A stretch of DNA of 64,000 nucleotides, taken from Methanoregula sp. PtaU1.Bin051 (GTDB lineage Archaea > Halobacteriota > Methanomicrobia > Methanomicrobiales > Methanospirillaceae). The stretch spans positions 62,001-126,000 of the forward strand of contig MVRE01000012.1 in the NCBI GenBank assembly GCA_002067895.1, in the 5' to 3' direction. Positions within the stretch are counted from its first letter, which is position 1. Each line of letters starts with the position of its first letter. The notes under the pieces are model-generated. The model worked only from the letters and a program-made list of their open reading frames with translations. It searched no databases and was not told the origin of the DNA. Both the position numbers and the translations under genes were made by a program. Positions 8,584 to 16,202 of this stretch are shown here, in pieces.

Positions 8584-9528
8584 GTGAGAGACATGAGTGT
8601 ACAAAGGATCCTCGGATCCGTTTTTTTACTGCTGGCATTCATCCTGATCTGCGGATGCACCTTAAACCAGGATGCGGGGAAAGGCACCGTCCAGTTCACA
8701 TCGTCGCCTTCCGGGGCGGAAATTTACCTTGACAACCAGTACCGGGGGACCGCCCCGGCTACCGTTACCGGTATCGAACCGGGAAACCACACCCTCGAAT
8801 ACAGGCTCTCAGGATACGCCACGTGGTCGGGAACCATCACGGTATCCCTAGGAACGTCCCGGTTCCAGGCTGCACTCTCGCCGAAGTCAGCCGGACAGCA
8901 GCCGGACAGCCAGACGGCGACGGGAACCGGCCAGAAACCGGTGGCTTCCCAGGCACCGGAAATAACGGTCCAGGTCAGCAGGGACACAATCGTTATCGGG
9001 GACGCAGTGACGTTTTCCGGGAGCAGTTCCGGAATTAACGAGATCGTGCTTACGGTATACGGGCCGGGGTACTATGCCAATGGCGTGAAGCTGGCCGAGA
9101 TCAGGCCGAACTCCGTCGGCCTCTGGACATACACGTGGACCCCGGGGCCAAAGATACAGCACGGCCTGTACGCGATCGTGGCAGGCGACGCTGCGGGTAT
9201 TACGACGGGCAGGGCCTCGTTCCGGGCAGTCGGCGGCGGGGTCGTATCGGTTGTCTCCAGCACCTTTGCTGTTTCGCCGGGTGACACCGTCACCTTCTCT
9301 GGCCAGTGCTCGACAGGGGCCCAGAATGTCATGGTGATGCTCAACGGCCCGGGCAGGTATGCAAGCGGCATCGACCTTGGCACCGTATCCGTAGGGGCGG
9401 ACAACATGTGGAGCCTGAAATACACCCTTGACGCGAATATGCCGACAGGGACCTATACGATCTCTGCCTACGATGTGCCGAAAACTACCTATGGGTCGTC
9501 GCAGTTCACGGTAGGTTTTGCATCCTGA
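8584..9528 (+). CDS. PEGA-domain lipoprotein with two repeated beta domains
   Basis: About 314 residues. A signal peptide ends in the lipobox FILICGC, followed at residues about 35-95 by a PEGA domain (SSPSGAEIYLDNQYRG, then the GNHTLEYRLSGYATW strand). After a Gln/Thr/Pro linker come two related domains of about 95 residues that share the pattern GDxVTFSG, then GPGxYAxG, then a trailing strand; these resemble modules of methanogen surface proteins. Likely a cell-surface lipoprotein binding other envelope parts. The start is GTG 8584 or ATG 8593; the second gives a cleaner signal peptide. Confidence 0.78.
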   Translation: MRDMSVQRILGSVFLLLAFILICGCTLNQDAGKGTVQFTSSPSGAEIYLDNQYRGTAPATVTGIEPGNHTLEYRLSGYATWSGTITVSLGTSRFQAALSPKSAGQQPDSQTATGTGQKPVASQAPEITVQVSRDTIVIGDAVTFSGSSSGINEIVLTVYGPGYYANGVKLAEIRPNSVGLWTYTWTPGPKIQHGLYAIVAGDAAGITTGRASFRAVGGGVVSVVSSTFAVSPGDTVTFSGQCSTGAQNVMVMLNGPGRYASGIDLGTVSVGADNMWSLKYTLDANMPTGTYTISAYDVPKTTYGSSQFTVGFAS

Positions 9529-9703
9529 CGGTTCATCCCCGCGCCCTCTTTTTTGTATCGTTGGGTCTGTCTCATACCGGCCGATACGGGCGGTTAATCG
9601 TGTAAAAACCAAATAAAAGGACTTCCGGGTGAAACCGTTTCGGTATCGGTACCCGATACCTATTTGAAGGAATTTATTCCAATAATCGGTAACGGAGCTG
9701 ATT

Positions 9704-10891
9704 ATGGGAATCATCAAGTCGTTCTTAAACGTTTTCCGGTCAGGCAAACGGGAGGACGAGGAGGCACGGATCCAGTCCCAGAAGGAACGGTACGACAACT
9801 TCCTCAGGGCCCTGACAGAAGGCGATCTCGATACCCGCTGGAACGCCGTGCGTTCCGTAGGCGATCTGGGAGAGCCGTTCATCGGGCCGCTCATCCGCGG
9901 ACTGTCCGATGAATACTGGGTCATCCGCCGCGGTTCTGCCGATACGCTGGGCAAGATCGGTGCCCCTGCGGTAGAGCACCTCATCGAGGCACTGGCAACC
10001 ACCGGTGACGATGTCCGGCAGGAGGCGATCCGGGGGCTCCTGCTCATCGGCGAGCCCGCGTTTTCTCCTCTTGTCGCAGCGACAAAGAATGCCCAGCCAC
10101 TGATCCGAAGAGGAGCAGTAGAGGCCCTCGGCAGTATGGGGGATGCACGGGGTGTTGCGACCCTGATTGAGGCGTTAAAAGATGCGGACCCGGCTGTCCG
10201 CAGGGAGGCCGCAATCGGTCTCGGGCGCCTCGGGGATGCCCATGCCGTCGGCCCCTTAATCGAGTGCTTAAGCGATGCCAAAGAGCCGGTCCGCATGGCT
10301 GCGATGGCAACACTCTGTTCTCTTAACGAACCTTCGATCGATCCACTGATCCGGGCACTGATCGACGTAAACGAGGACGTCCGGCGCAGGGCAGCACTCG
10401 CCCTCGTCACGATCGGAGAGCGTGCGGTCGCGTCGCTGATCAAGGCCGCCGGCGATGCGAATGCCGGCATCAGGAAAGGCGCCATCGAAGTCCTTGGCCA
10501 GATCGGCAATACCAGGGCGATCCCGACTATCATAGGGGCGCTCGATGATCCGGAACGGTCGGTCCGGATCGAGGTGGTAAAGGCCCTCGCAGCGATCGGC
10601 GTTCCGGCGATAGCGCCCCTCATGCAGGTCTTCCGCGACGGGGACCTTCGGGTGCGGACCTGCGCGATGGAGGCCCTCTGGATGATCGGGCAGCCGGCAA
10701 CAACCCCGCTGATCATGGTGCTCAAGGACAACCAGAGCGATATCAGGAAACGGGCCGCGCTCCTCCTCGGGGAGATCGGTGACCCAAAGGCCGTCGACCA
10801 TATAACCGCCCTCCTGTCAGATGAGAACGTCTCGGTGCGCCGGGAAGCATTCGAAGCCCTCGAGATGATCAAGAAGAAGAACCGGAAATAA
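9704..10891 (+). CDS. Soluble HEAT-repeat protein
   Basis: A 395-residue protein of about eleven consecutive HEAT (PBS-lyase) repeats of about 31 residues, each with variants of ALGRLGDAHAVGPLIECL and a following D-x-x-x-VR helix. No enzyme motif, signal peptide or membrane segment is seen. Such proteins act as binding scaffolds. A ribosome site (GGAG about 7 bp ahead) supports the ATG at 9704. It is a relative of the membrane-anchored HEAT protein at the left edge of the window. Confidence 0.85.
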   Translation: MGIIKSFLNVFRSGKREDEEARIQSQKERYDNFLRALTEGDLDTRWNAVRSVGDLGEPFIGPLIRGLSDEYWVIRRGSADTLGKIGAPAVEHLIEALATTGDDVRQEAIRGLLLIGEPAFSPLVAATKNAQPLIRRGAVEALGSMGDARGVATLIEALKDADPAVRREAAIGLGRLGDAHAVGPLIECLSDAKEPVRMAAMATLCSLNEPSIDPLIRALIDVNEDVRRRAALALVTIGERAVASLIKAAGDANAGIRKGAIEVLGQIGNTRAIPTIIGALDDPERSVRIEVVKALAAIGVPAIAPLMQVFRDGDLRVRTCAMEALWMIGQPATTPLIMVLKDNQSDIRKRAALLLGEIGDPKAVDHITALLSDENVSVRREAFEALEMIKKKNRK

Positions 10892-10934
10892 AAAAGTCAG
10901 TTACATCAGAAGGGGATATTGTTCCCTCTCAATC

Positions 10935-10942
10935 TTTTTTTT
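10935..10942 (+). terminator. T8 terminator after the HEAT gene
   Basis: A run of eight T about 45 bp after the stop codon at 10891, in a non-coding gap, fits archaeal T-run termination. Confidence 0.5.
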
Positions 10943-11072
10943 CTGCCGCCTGAAACCAGGTGCCGGCCTGCCCGGAGATCCGCTGTTGTAAAAATCCGGG
11001 GCAAATAACGCGATTGCGGAAGCGAAACCCTAGTATGGCAAAAGGCGCTACTGATTGGTAAGGAGATCCGGT

Positions 11073-11429
11073 ATGATCGAAGTGGAAATGCAGAGGTTTC
11101 TGGCCGGTTTTGCGGTAGAGCAGCTTGATCCGGAAACCGACCGTGTCACGACCCCGTTTTCCGACAGGGATGGGCGCTCAATACGCATTTACGTGAACAG
11201 GCGCGGAAGCCAGTTCTACCTGTCCTGCGGGAATGACAGGACCTTCGGACCGGACAGGATCGGGCGGTCCGCCCGGCAGGATGCAAGGGAGCGGCTGAGG
11301 GAGGTGCTCCGCAGGTTCGACGTGTACCACATCAACGGGGAGATCTCGACAGAGGCCACGAAGGATAACCTCCCCGTGCGCCTCAAAAACCTCCTGCAGG
11401 CACTCATCCTGCTGGATGTCATGTTCTAA
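11073..11429 (+). CDS. DUF1828-like small protein
   Basis: A 118-residue protein. The region IYVNRRGSQFYLSCGNDR, followed by a helical segment and LLQALILLDVMF at the end, resembles the DUF1828 domain, found in mobile-element and defence-linked proteins of unknown function. The ATG at 11073 is preceded by AAGGAG with 7 bp spacing, which decides the start over the frame opening at 11055. Family assignment is from motif memory and moderate; function unknown. Confidence 0.6.
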   Translation: MIEVEMQRFLAGFAVEQLDPETDRVTTPFSDRDGRSIRIYVNRRGSQFYLSCGNDRTFGPDRIGRSARQDARERLREVLRRFDVYHINGEISTEATKDNLPVRLKNLLQALILLDVMF

Positions 11430-11484
11430 ACCGGGGACTGCCATTGGTACTGAGGTAAATCCCCGGTACTGCGGCCAGTCTCTC

Positions 11485-11491
11485 TTATATA
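11485..11491 (+). promoter_or_regulatory. TATA box before the cytosine deaminase gene
   Basis: TTATATA about 36 bp before the ATG at 11527 predicts a short leader of roughly 10-15 nt. Inferred from sequence and spacing. Confidence 0.45.
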
Positions 11492-11526
11492 TGGACTGTT
11501 GCCCCATAGTTCTTCAGAGACGCTTT

Positions 11527-11961
11527 ATGGACCCGTTCATGCAGGAGGCGATCATGGAGGCGGAGAAGGGCAGGTCCGAGGGGGGGATCCCGATCGGGTC
11601 GGTGCTGGTAAAAGGCGGCCGGATCATCGGCCGGGGGCATAACAGGCGGGTGCAGGACGGCGATCCCGTCATCCATGCAGAGATCGACTGCTTAAGGAAC
11701 GCAGGCCGGATCGGCTCGTACCGCGAAACGACCCTCTACTCAACACTGATGCCATGCTTTCTCTGTGCCGGGGCCGTCGTCCAGTTCAGGATTCCCCGCG
11801 TGGTTGTCGGGGAGTCCCGGACTTTTGCGGGAGCCCGTGCGTTTATGGAGGAAAACGGCGTCGTCATTGTCGACCTCGACCTCCCCGGATGCAGGGCGAT
11901 GATGGAAGAGTTCATCGATAAGAACCCGGTGCTCTGGAACGAGGACATCGGGGATCTCTGA
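11527..11961 (+). CDS. Cytosine deaminase, yeast FCY1-like zinc enzyme
   Basis: A 144-residue protein of the CMP/dCMP-deaminase fold. The zinc site and proton shuttle are visible: HAE at residues 50-52 and PCFLC at 76-80. The order and wording of motifs follow yeast cytosine deaminase closely: EGGIPIGSVLV, GRGHNRRVQDG, TTLYSTLMPCFLC, VVVGESRTF and the C-terminal EEFIDKNPVLWNEDIG. FCY1 converts cytosine to uracil for pyrimidine salvage, and the C-terminal Trp/Asp-Ile-Gly tail is part of its active-site lid, so that activity is favoured over guanine or tRNA deaminases. The start at 11527 was chosen from the motif distance and the upstream TATA box. Confidence 0.85.
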   Translation: MDPFMQEAIMEAEKGRSEGGIPIGSVLVKGGRIIGRGHNRRVQDGDPVIHAEIDCLRNAGRIGSYRETTLYSTLMPCFLCAGAVVQFRIPRVVVGESRTFAGARAFMEENGVVIVDLDLPGCRAMMEEFIDKNPVLWNEDIGDL

Positions 11962-12019
11962 AAGGTCCCATCCCCCCTGTTCCGCAATATTCATATTTCC
12001 TAAGAACAGGGACTCCTGT

Positions 12020-13228
12020 GTGGTCACGTTCGCAGCTGTCCAGGAAGCAAAGGACCGGATATCGCCCCATATCATCCGGACGCCGCTGGTTTTTTCGCCG
12101 ACGTTCTCGGAGAGAACCGGTGCCCGCGTCTACCTGAAGCTGGAAACGTTCCAGAAGGCTGGTTCGTTCAAGGTGCGGGGGGCGACCAACAAGATACTCC
12201 GGAACCTTGATATTGCCGGGAAGTACGGTGTGGTTGCGGCATCTGCCGGCAACCATGCACAGGGCGTTGCGGTCGCAGCACGCAATGCAGATGTCGCAGC
12301 AACCATCGTCATGCCGGTCTGGGCATCGCTCGTCAAGCAGGAAGCCACGAAATCGTACGGGGCCAGGATCGTCCTTCATGGGCAGACGCTCGAAGAGAGT
12401 GTCGCGTATGCAGAGTCACTTGCCCGTAACGGGATGCTTTTTGTCCACCCGTACGATGACGACGAAGTGATTGCCGGGCAGGGGACAGTCGGCCTCGAGA
12501 TCCTCGAAGACCTGCCGGAAATGGACGTGGTGGTTGTCCCCGTCGGTGGCGGGGGCCTGATCGCAGGTATCGCAACTGCAACAAAGGCACTACGCCCGTC
12601 CTGCAGGATCATCGGCGTCCAGTCAGAGAGTTGCCCCTCGGCGTTCGAAGCGCTCCGTACTGGAAAACCGGTCTGCGTCATCCCGAAACCAACGCTTGCC
12701 GACGGCATCCGGGTCGCCCAGCCCGGATTGGCGACCCTCCCGGTCATCATGGAACGGGTCGAACGAATCGCAATCGTAGGCGAGGACGCAATAGCCGATG
12801 CGGTGTTGTCCTTAATCGAGCGCAAGAAAGTTATTGCGGAAGGTGCCGGTGCAACACCGCTTGCCGCACTGCTCAGCGGGGCGGTTGAGGTAAAAGGGGG
12901 CAGCACGGTTGTCCTCGTCATAAGCGGCGGGAACATCGACACGCCCCTGCTCGAACGGGCTATCCGTCGTGCACTGGTACTCCGGGGGAGGATCCTGCAG
13001 TGCCGGGTGACGATCGGGGACGCATCGGGAACCCTTGCCCGCATGCTCGCGGTCGTGGCGCGGGAAGGAGGTAACATCACGCATATCCACCACGAAGCCG
13101 GGGCCATGGACGTTCCGGTCCAGTCGGTGCGCGTCCTTCTCGAGATCGAGACACGGGGGCCGGATCACATCAGGTCGATCGTTGCAGCTCTTGAGGGCGG
13201 GGGCTATCGGACCGATCTGACGGAGTAA
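12020..13228 (+). CDS. ilvA: Threonine ammonia-lyase with C-terminal ACT domain
   Basis: A 402-residue PLP enzyme of the serine/threonine dehydratase family. The PLP lysine is in KAGSFKVRGATNK, the phosphate loop is VPVGGGGLIAG, and the last about 75 residues (RVTIGDASGTLARML onward) form an ACT-like regulatory domain. It deaminates threonine to 2-oxobutanoate for isoleucine synthesis, or degradatively; the 400-residue ACT form is usual in archaea. Start is GTG at 12020. Whether this organism also uses the citramalate route to isoleucine cannot be seen here. Confidence 0.9.
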   Translation: MVTFAAVQEAKDRISPHIIRTPLVFSPTFSERTGARVYLKLETFQKAGSFKVRGATNKILRNLDIAGKYGVVAASAGNHAQGVAVAARNADVAATIVMPVWASLVKQEATKSYGARIVLHGQTLEESVAYAESLARNGMLFVHPYDDDEVIAGQGTVGLEILEDLPEMDVVVVPVGGGGLIAGIATATKALRPSCRIIGVQSESCPSAFEALRTGKPVCVIPKPTLADGIRVAQPGLATLPVIMERVERIAIVGEDAIADAVLSLIERKKVIAEGAGATPLAALLSGAVEVKGGSTVVLVISGGNIDTPLLERAIRRALVLRGRILQCRVTIGDASGTLARMLAVVAREGGNITHIHHEAGAMDVPVQSVRVLLEIETRGPDHIRSIVAALEGGGYRTDLTE

Positions 13229-13282
13229 AAAAGGATTGGTTTTGTTTGGTCACACTGGAGAGGACTGCTGCACGGCAGCGGT

Positions 13283-13948
13283 TCAGAGCTCTCCCAACCT
13301 CTTCCAGTGGTCGTACTCGTGTTCCCAGAGGTCTTTGTTCAGTAAGACAAGCCGCTTGAAGTATTCCTTCCTCTCCGCCTGGAATTTTGACTGTTCCGTA
13401 TCCTTCCATTTTGTTTTGATCGCTTCGGCCAGCTTCCGGCCAAGTTCCTTTGCCTCTTTTTCTGCGGGCACGATCGCGTCAGGGTTGCCCATGAAATTCA
13501 ATCCCACACGGCCAACTGTCGTGGCCCCGAGACTTAACAGCGTCCCGTTCATGTAATCCGCGACATCCTCGGCCTTCGATCCACCGGCGGTAGAGACTGC
13601 ACACCCGTACTTTCCTGCGAAGAACTGGCAGTGGATCGAGTCCGCCATGCGGTCGAACACGGTCTTGAGCTGGGCGGTAACCGAGTTGATGTAGTTGGGG
13701 GAGCCAAGAACAATGCCGTCTGCCTCCAGCATCGTTGCCAGCAGCTCCGGAAAGTCGTCGTCATGGATGCACTCCCCTTTTGCATAGCAGTTCCCGCAGG
13801 CCGTGCAGTAGTTGATCTCAAGACCGCAGATGTCGATGAAGGTTGTGTCCGCGCCGGCCCTGCGTGCCCCTTCCAGCACAGCCATGACCAACCGCCGGGT
13901 CTGGCTCTTTTCCCCTTTCGGGCTCCCGTTGATTCCGATAATCTTCAT
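13283..13948 (-). CDS. NADPH-dependent FMN reductase-type iron-sulfur flavoprotein
   Basis: A 221-residue flavodoxin-like protein starting MKIIGINGSPKG, the FMN phosphate loop. It has the compact cysteine cluster CTACGNCYAKGEC (residues about 47-60), typical of archaeal iron-sulfur flavoproteins that carry a 4Fe-4S cluster beside FMN, and LGSPNYINSVTAQLK for flavin binding. In methanogens this family moves electrons from ferredoxin and may reduce peroxide or oxygen. The upstream extension to 14179 is antisense to the cupin gene, so ATG 13948 was chosen. It is divergent from the cupin gene at 14021. Confidence 0.87.
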   Translation of the reverse strand: MKIIGINGSPKGEKSQTRRLVMAVLEGARRAGADTTFIDICGLEINYCTACGNCYAKGECIHDDDFPELLATMLEADGIVLGSPNYINSVTAQLKTVFDRMADSIHCQFFAGKYGCAVSTAGGSKAEDVADYMNGTLLSLGATTVGRVGLNFMGNPDAIVPAEKEAKELGRKLAEAIKTKWKDTEQSKFQAERKEYFKRLVLLNKDLWEHEYDHWKRLGEL

Positions 13949-14020
13949 AGCCTTTTCACAAGGGTTATTGTGAGCAATGCCGAAGGATAAATGTGCGTAT
14001 CCTGGTTGGGAGTTTGAACC

Positions 14021-14392
14021 ATGCTGATCCGCCATACCGATGACTGCCCGCACCGGCGCGTCATGGACGCATCGCTCCTCTGCGAGCTCCTGCACCCCGA
14101 ACATGTCAGTGGGGCCGGAAAAGCCGGGTGCAGCATCGCCCATGCAGTCGTCCCGGCAGGGGAATCGACACTCCCCCACCGGCTCAGGACATCAACAGAG
14201 ATCTACTACATCCTGTCCGGAACTGGCAGGATGCGGATCGGGGGAGAGGTTAAGGAAGTCGGGCCGGGGCATATTGTCATGATCCCGCCACTGGCAGTCC
14301 AGCATATCGAAAATACCGGTACCGCGGATCTCTGTTTTCTCTGCATCGTTGCACCCCCGTGGAGAGGGGAGGACGAGGAACTGGTCTGGTAA
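14021..14392 (+). CDS. Cupin-domain protein
   Basis: A 123-residue single cupin. The first cupin motif is seen as PHRLRTSTEIYYILSGTG and the second as PGHIVMIPPLAVQHIENTG, which supply His and Glu metal ligands. Small stand-alone cupins of this type bind a metal and may be sugar isomerases, dioxygenases or binding proteins; nothing in the sequence picks one. It diverges from the iron-sulfur flavoprotein gene with a 72-bp gap. Confidence 0.83.
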   Translation: MLIRHTDDCPHRRVMDASLLCELLHPEHVSGAGKAGCSIAHAVVPAGESTLPHRLRTSTEIYYILSGTGRMRIGGEVKEVGPGHIVMIPPLAVQHIENTGTADLCFLCIVAPPWRGEDEELVW

Positions 14393-14430
14393 GGCATAAC
14401 GGGATATGCCGTCGGTTTCGTTTCCATATA

Positions 14431-14440
14431 CTATATATAG
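14431..14440 (+). promoter_or_regulatory. Strong TATA box, leaderless start for the gene at 14461
   Basis: CTATATATAG lies 21-30 bp before the ATG at 14461. With the usual archaeal spacing the transcript would begin at the start codon itself; the bases before the ATG (TTACTCCT) have no ribosome site, consistent with a leaderless mRNA. Confidence 0.55.
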
Positions 14441-14460
14441 GATTACTCAGATTTACTCCT

Positions 14461-14817
14461 ATGGAAATATCCCGGCAGCTGCCGGAAAAGAGGACATACC
14501 TTTTCTTCCTCCTCATCCTGCTCGCAGCTGTCCTCTGGGCAACCTTTCTCCTTGTCACCGGGACACTGGTCTATCTGAGCATCTCTATCGTGATCATCGC
14601 AGCATTCATCTCCCTCTTCTCCTTTACATACTACCGCAAAATCCGGACATGGATCTTTTTTTATCTCATCGTGCTCGTCGCCCTGCTCTGGGCGGTCTTC
14701 CTCCTCCAGCAGGGCGTCATGCTCTGGGTGAGCGTGCTCCTCTTCGTCATGGCGGCCGGCATGAGCTTCTTCTCCTTTGTCATGGAGGATGAAGCGCCAG
14801 CAAAAGGGGAGAAATAA
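14461..14817 (+). CDS. Small four-helix membrane protein with internal duplication
   Basis: A 118-residue protein with four membrane segments. It is two copies of a two-helix unit: the first has LFFLLILLAAVLWATFLL then LSISIVIIAAFISLFSF, the second has FFYLIVLVALLWAVFLL then VSVLLFVMAAGMSFFSF. The matching order and the conserved LLWA-FLL and SFFSF endings show an internal duplication. No family is recognised. The start at 14461 follows from the TATA box and from the hydrophobic pattern; the frame is open upstream to 14359 inside the cupin gene. Function unknown. Confidence 0.72.
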   Translation: MEISRQLPEKRTYLFFLLILLAAVLWATFLLVTGTLVYLSISIVIIAAFISLFSFTYYRKIRTWIFFYLIVLVALLWAVFLLQQGVMLWVSVLLFVMAAGMSFFSFVMEDEAPAKGEK

Positions 14818-14851
14818 CCCGTTTTAAAACGACTTGCGATGGGGCGGTGCA

Positions 14852-15478
14852 GTGACAGGGAATGACCCACACGGGGAATACGGCATCTCGAAATCACGGC
14901 TCGAGGCGCTCGTGGACGGGATCTTTGCATTCGCAATGACCCTTCTCGTAACCGGGCTCGTCATCCCGCAACTCACCAAGTCCGAGGCGTCTGCCGAGCT
15001 GCCCGGGAAAATCGCCGCAATGCGGCCGGAATTCTTCGCCTTCTTCATTGCATTCTTCATCCTTGCGTCGTTCTGGCTTGTCCACCACCGCAATTTCCAT
15101 TTCGTCCGTGCCGTCAATCCCATGCTTGTCCGGATCAACCTGTTTATCCTCGCATTCATTGTCATGGTGCCGTTTACGACGAACATCAGCGGCGATTACC
15201 CGGATACGCAGATTGCTGTCTGCCTCTTCCATCTCAATTTGTTCATTGTCGGGCTCCTTTTCCTCTTCCACTGGTGGTACATGAATAAAAAAACCGGTAC
15301 CATCTCCGAAGGAATCGACAGGCGTGACGCGGTTAACGGATTTCGCAGGGGGTTCGTTGTCCCGATGGTGTCGGCACTGGCAATTTTTATATCCTTTGCA
15401 AGCCCGCCGTATTCGATGGCAACATATCTCCTGCTCATCCCGTCTTTCTGGATGGTCCAGAGATTCTCCCGCGATTAA
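14852..15478 (+). CDS. TMEM175/DUF1211 family membrane protein, predicted K+ channel
   Basis: About 208 residues, six membrane segments. The first helix carries the family motif in the form RLEALVDGIFAFAMTLLV, matching the R-x-x-x-FSDG-FA-A-TL-V motif of TMEM175-type potassium channels (DUF1211). Here Ser/Phe before Asp are changed (ALVDG). The second hallmark, FWLVHHRNFHFV after helix 3, is also present. Prokaryotic members are K+-permeable channels. The start is taken as GTG 14852; a TTG at 14834 is also open. Confidence 0.8.
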   Translation: MTGNDPHGEYGISKSRLEALVDGIFAFAMTLLVTGLVIPQLTKSEASAELPGKIAAMRPEFFAFFIAFFILASFWLVHHRNFHFVRAVNPMLVRINLFILAFIVMVPFTTNISGDYPDTQIAVCLFHLNLFIVGLLFLFHWWYMNKKTGTISEGIDRRDAVNGFRRGFVVPMVSALAIFISFASPPYSMATYLLLIPSFWMVQRFSRD

Positions 15479-15507
15479 CAGAAAAAAAGGTACGATGTTT
15501 CCCGCGG

Positions 15508-16086
15508 TCAGTTCCAGTATTCCTTCACAAACAGTCTCGATTTCGCAACCTTCGGGGTCAGGTAGAAGAGTGCCGGCAGCAGGATCAGCGCAGTCAGGAT
15601 TACGTTTGAAGCAAACCAGCTTGTAAACACTGACGTAACTTCAGCCCATTCGATCACGTGGCCGAGAGCGAGGGTCACGCCTCCCCACGCAGCCCCGAAG
15701 GCGTTGTTGATGATGACTGCAAAGAGGATCACGTTCACCAGGTCGCGGCGGGTGCTGAGATCGAGATTTATGCGCAGCATCCTGAGCGCGACAAGCGGGA
15801 TTAACGCCTGCCAGAAATCGGCAAGCGCCCAGTAGACGGCGACCTCCGGGGGGACGGTTCCCCGTAGTATGCCGGCGCCGATGAACCCGCCGGCATAGGC
15901 TGCAATCGCGCCGTATGCACCAAAATAAAGGGTAAAAAGGATCATGACTGCAACCGCGGGGTAGATGCTTGGCTCCCCGCCTGGCCCCAGCGGGATCGAG
16001 AGGAGCCATGCAATCAGCGTGTTGACGAAGATCAGCGCAATCGTAAGGAGGAGGAACGAATAGGTGGGTTTATGGGTAATTCTCAT
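15508..16086 (-). CDS. Polytopic membrane protein, MASE1- or ECF-like, unknown function
   Basis: A 192-residue protein with about five or six membrane segments. After the first helix comes IPLGPGGEPSIYPAVAVMIL and then glycine-rich helices (LYFGAYGAIAAYAGGFIGAG), a pattern shared by MASE1 sensor domains and by substrate-binding subunits of ECF transporters. No soluble domain follows, so it is not a complete sensor. The ATG at 16086 was chosen as the first Met next to the first helix. Assignment beyond 'membrane protein' is weak. Confidence 0.6.
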   Translation of the reverse strand: MRITHKPTYSFLLLTIALIFVNTLIAWLLSIPLGPGGEPSIYPAVAVMILFTLYFGAYGAIAAYAGGFIGAGILRGTVPPEVAVYWALADFWQALIPLVALRMLRINLDLSTRRDLVNVILFAVIINNAFGAAWGGVTLALGHVIEWAEVTSVFTSWFASNVILTALILLPALFYLTPKVAKSRLFVKEYWN

Positions 16087-16202
16087 AACGTACACCTATC
16101 TCCATATGAAGGCGGTTCGTAAATATTATTTATCGTACAAAATTTGTCTGGTTCGCCGTTATTATAAGCCGGGACCCGTAGTATCCTGTAGGAGCTGTGG
16201 TT

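Noticed and set aside
8887-10872. 661-residue minus-strand frame over the PEGA and HEAT genes
   Set aside because: Antisense to recognised plus-strand proteins; Ser/Arg-rich shadow typical of GC-rich DNA.
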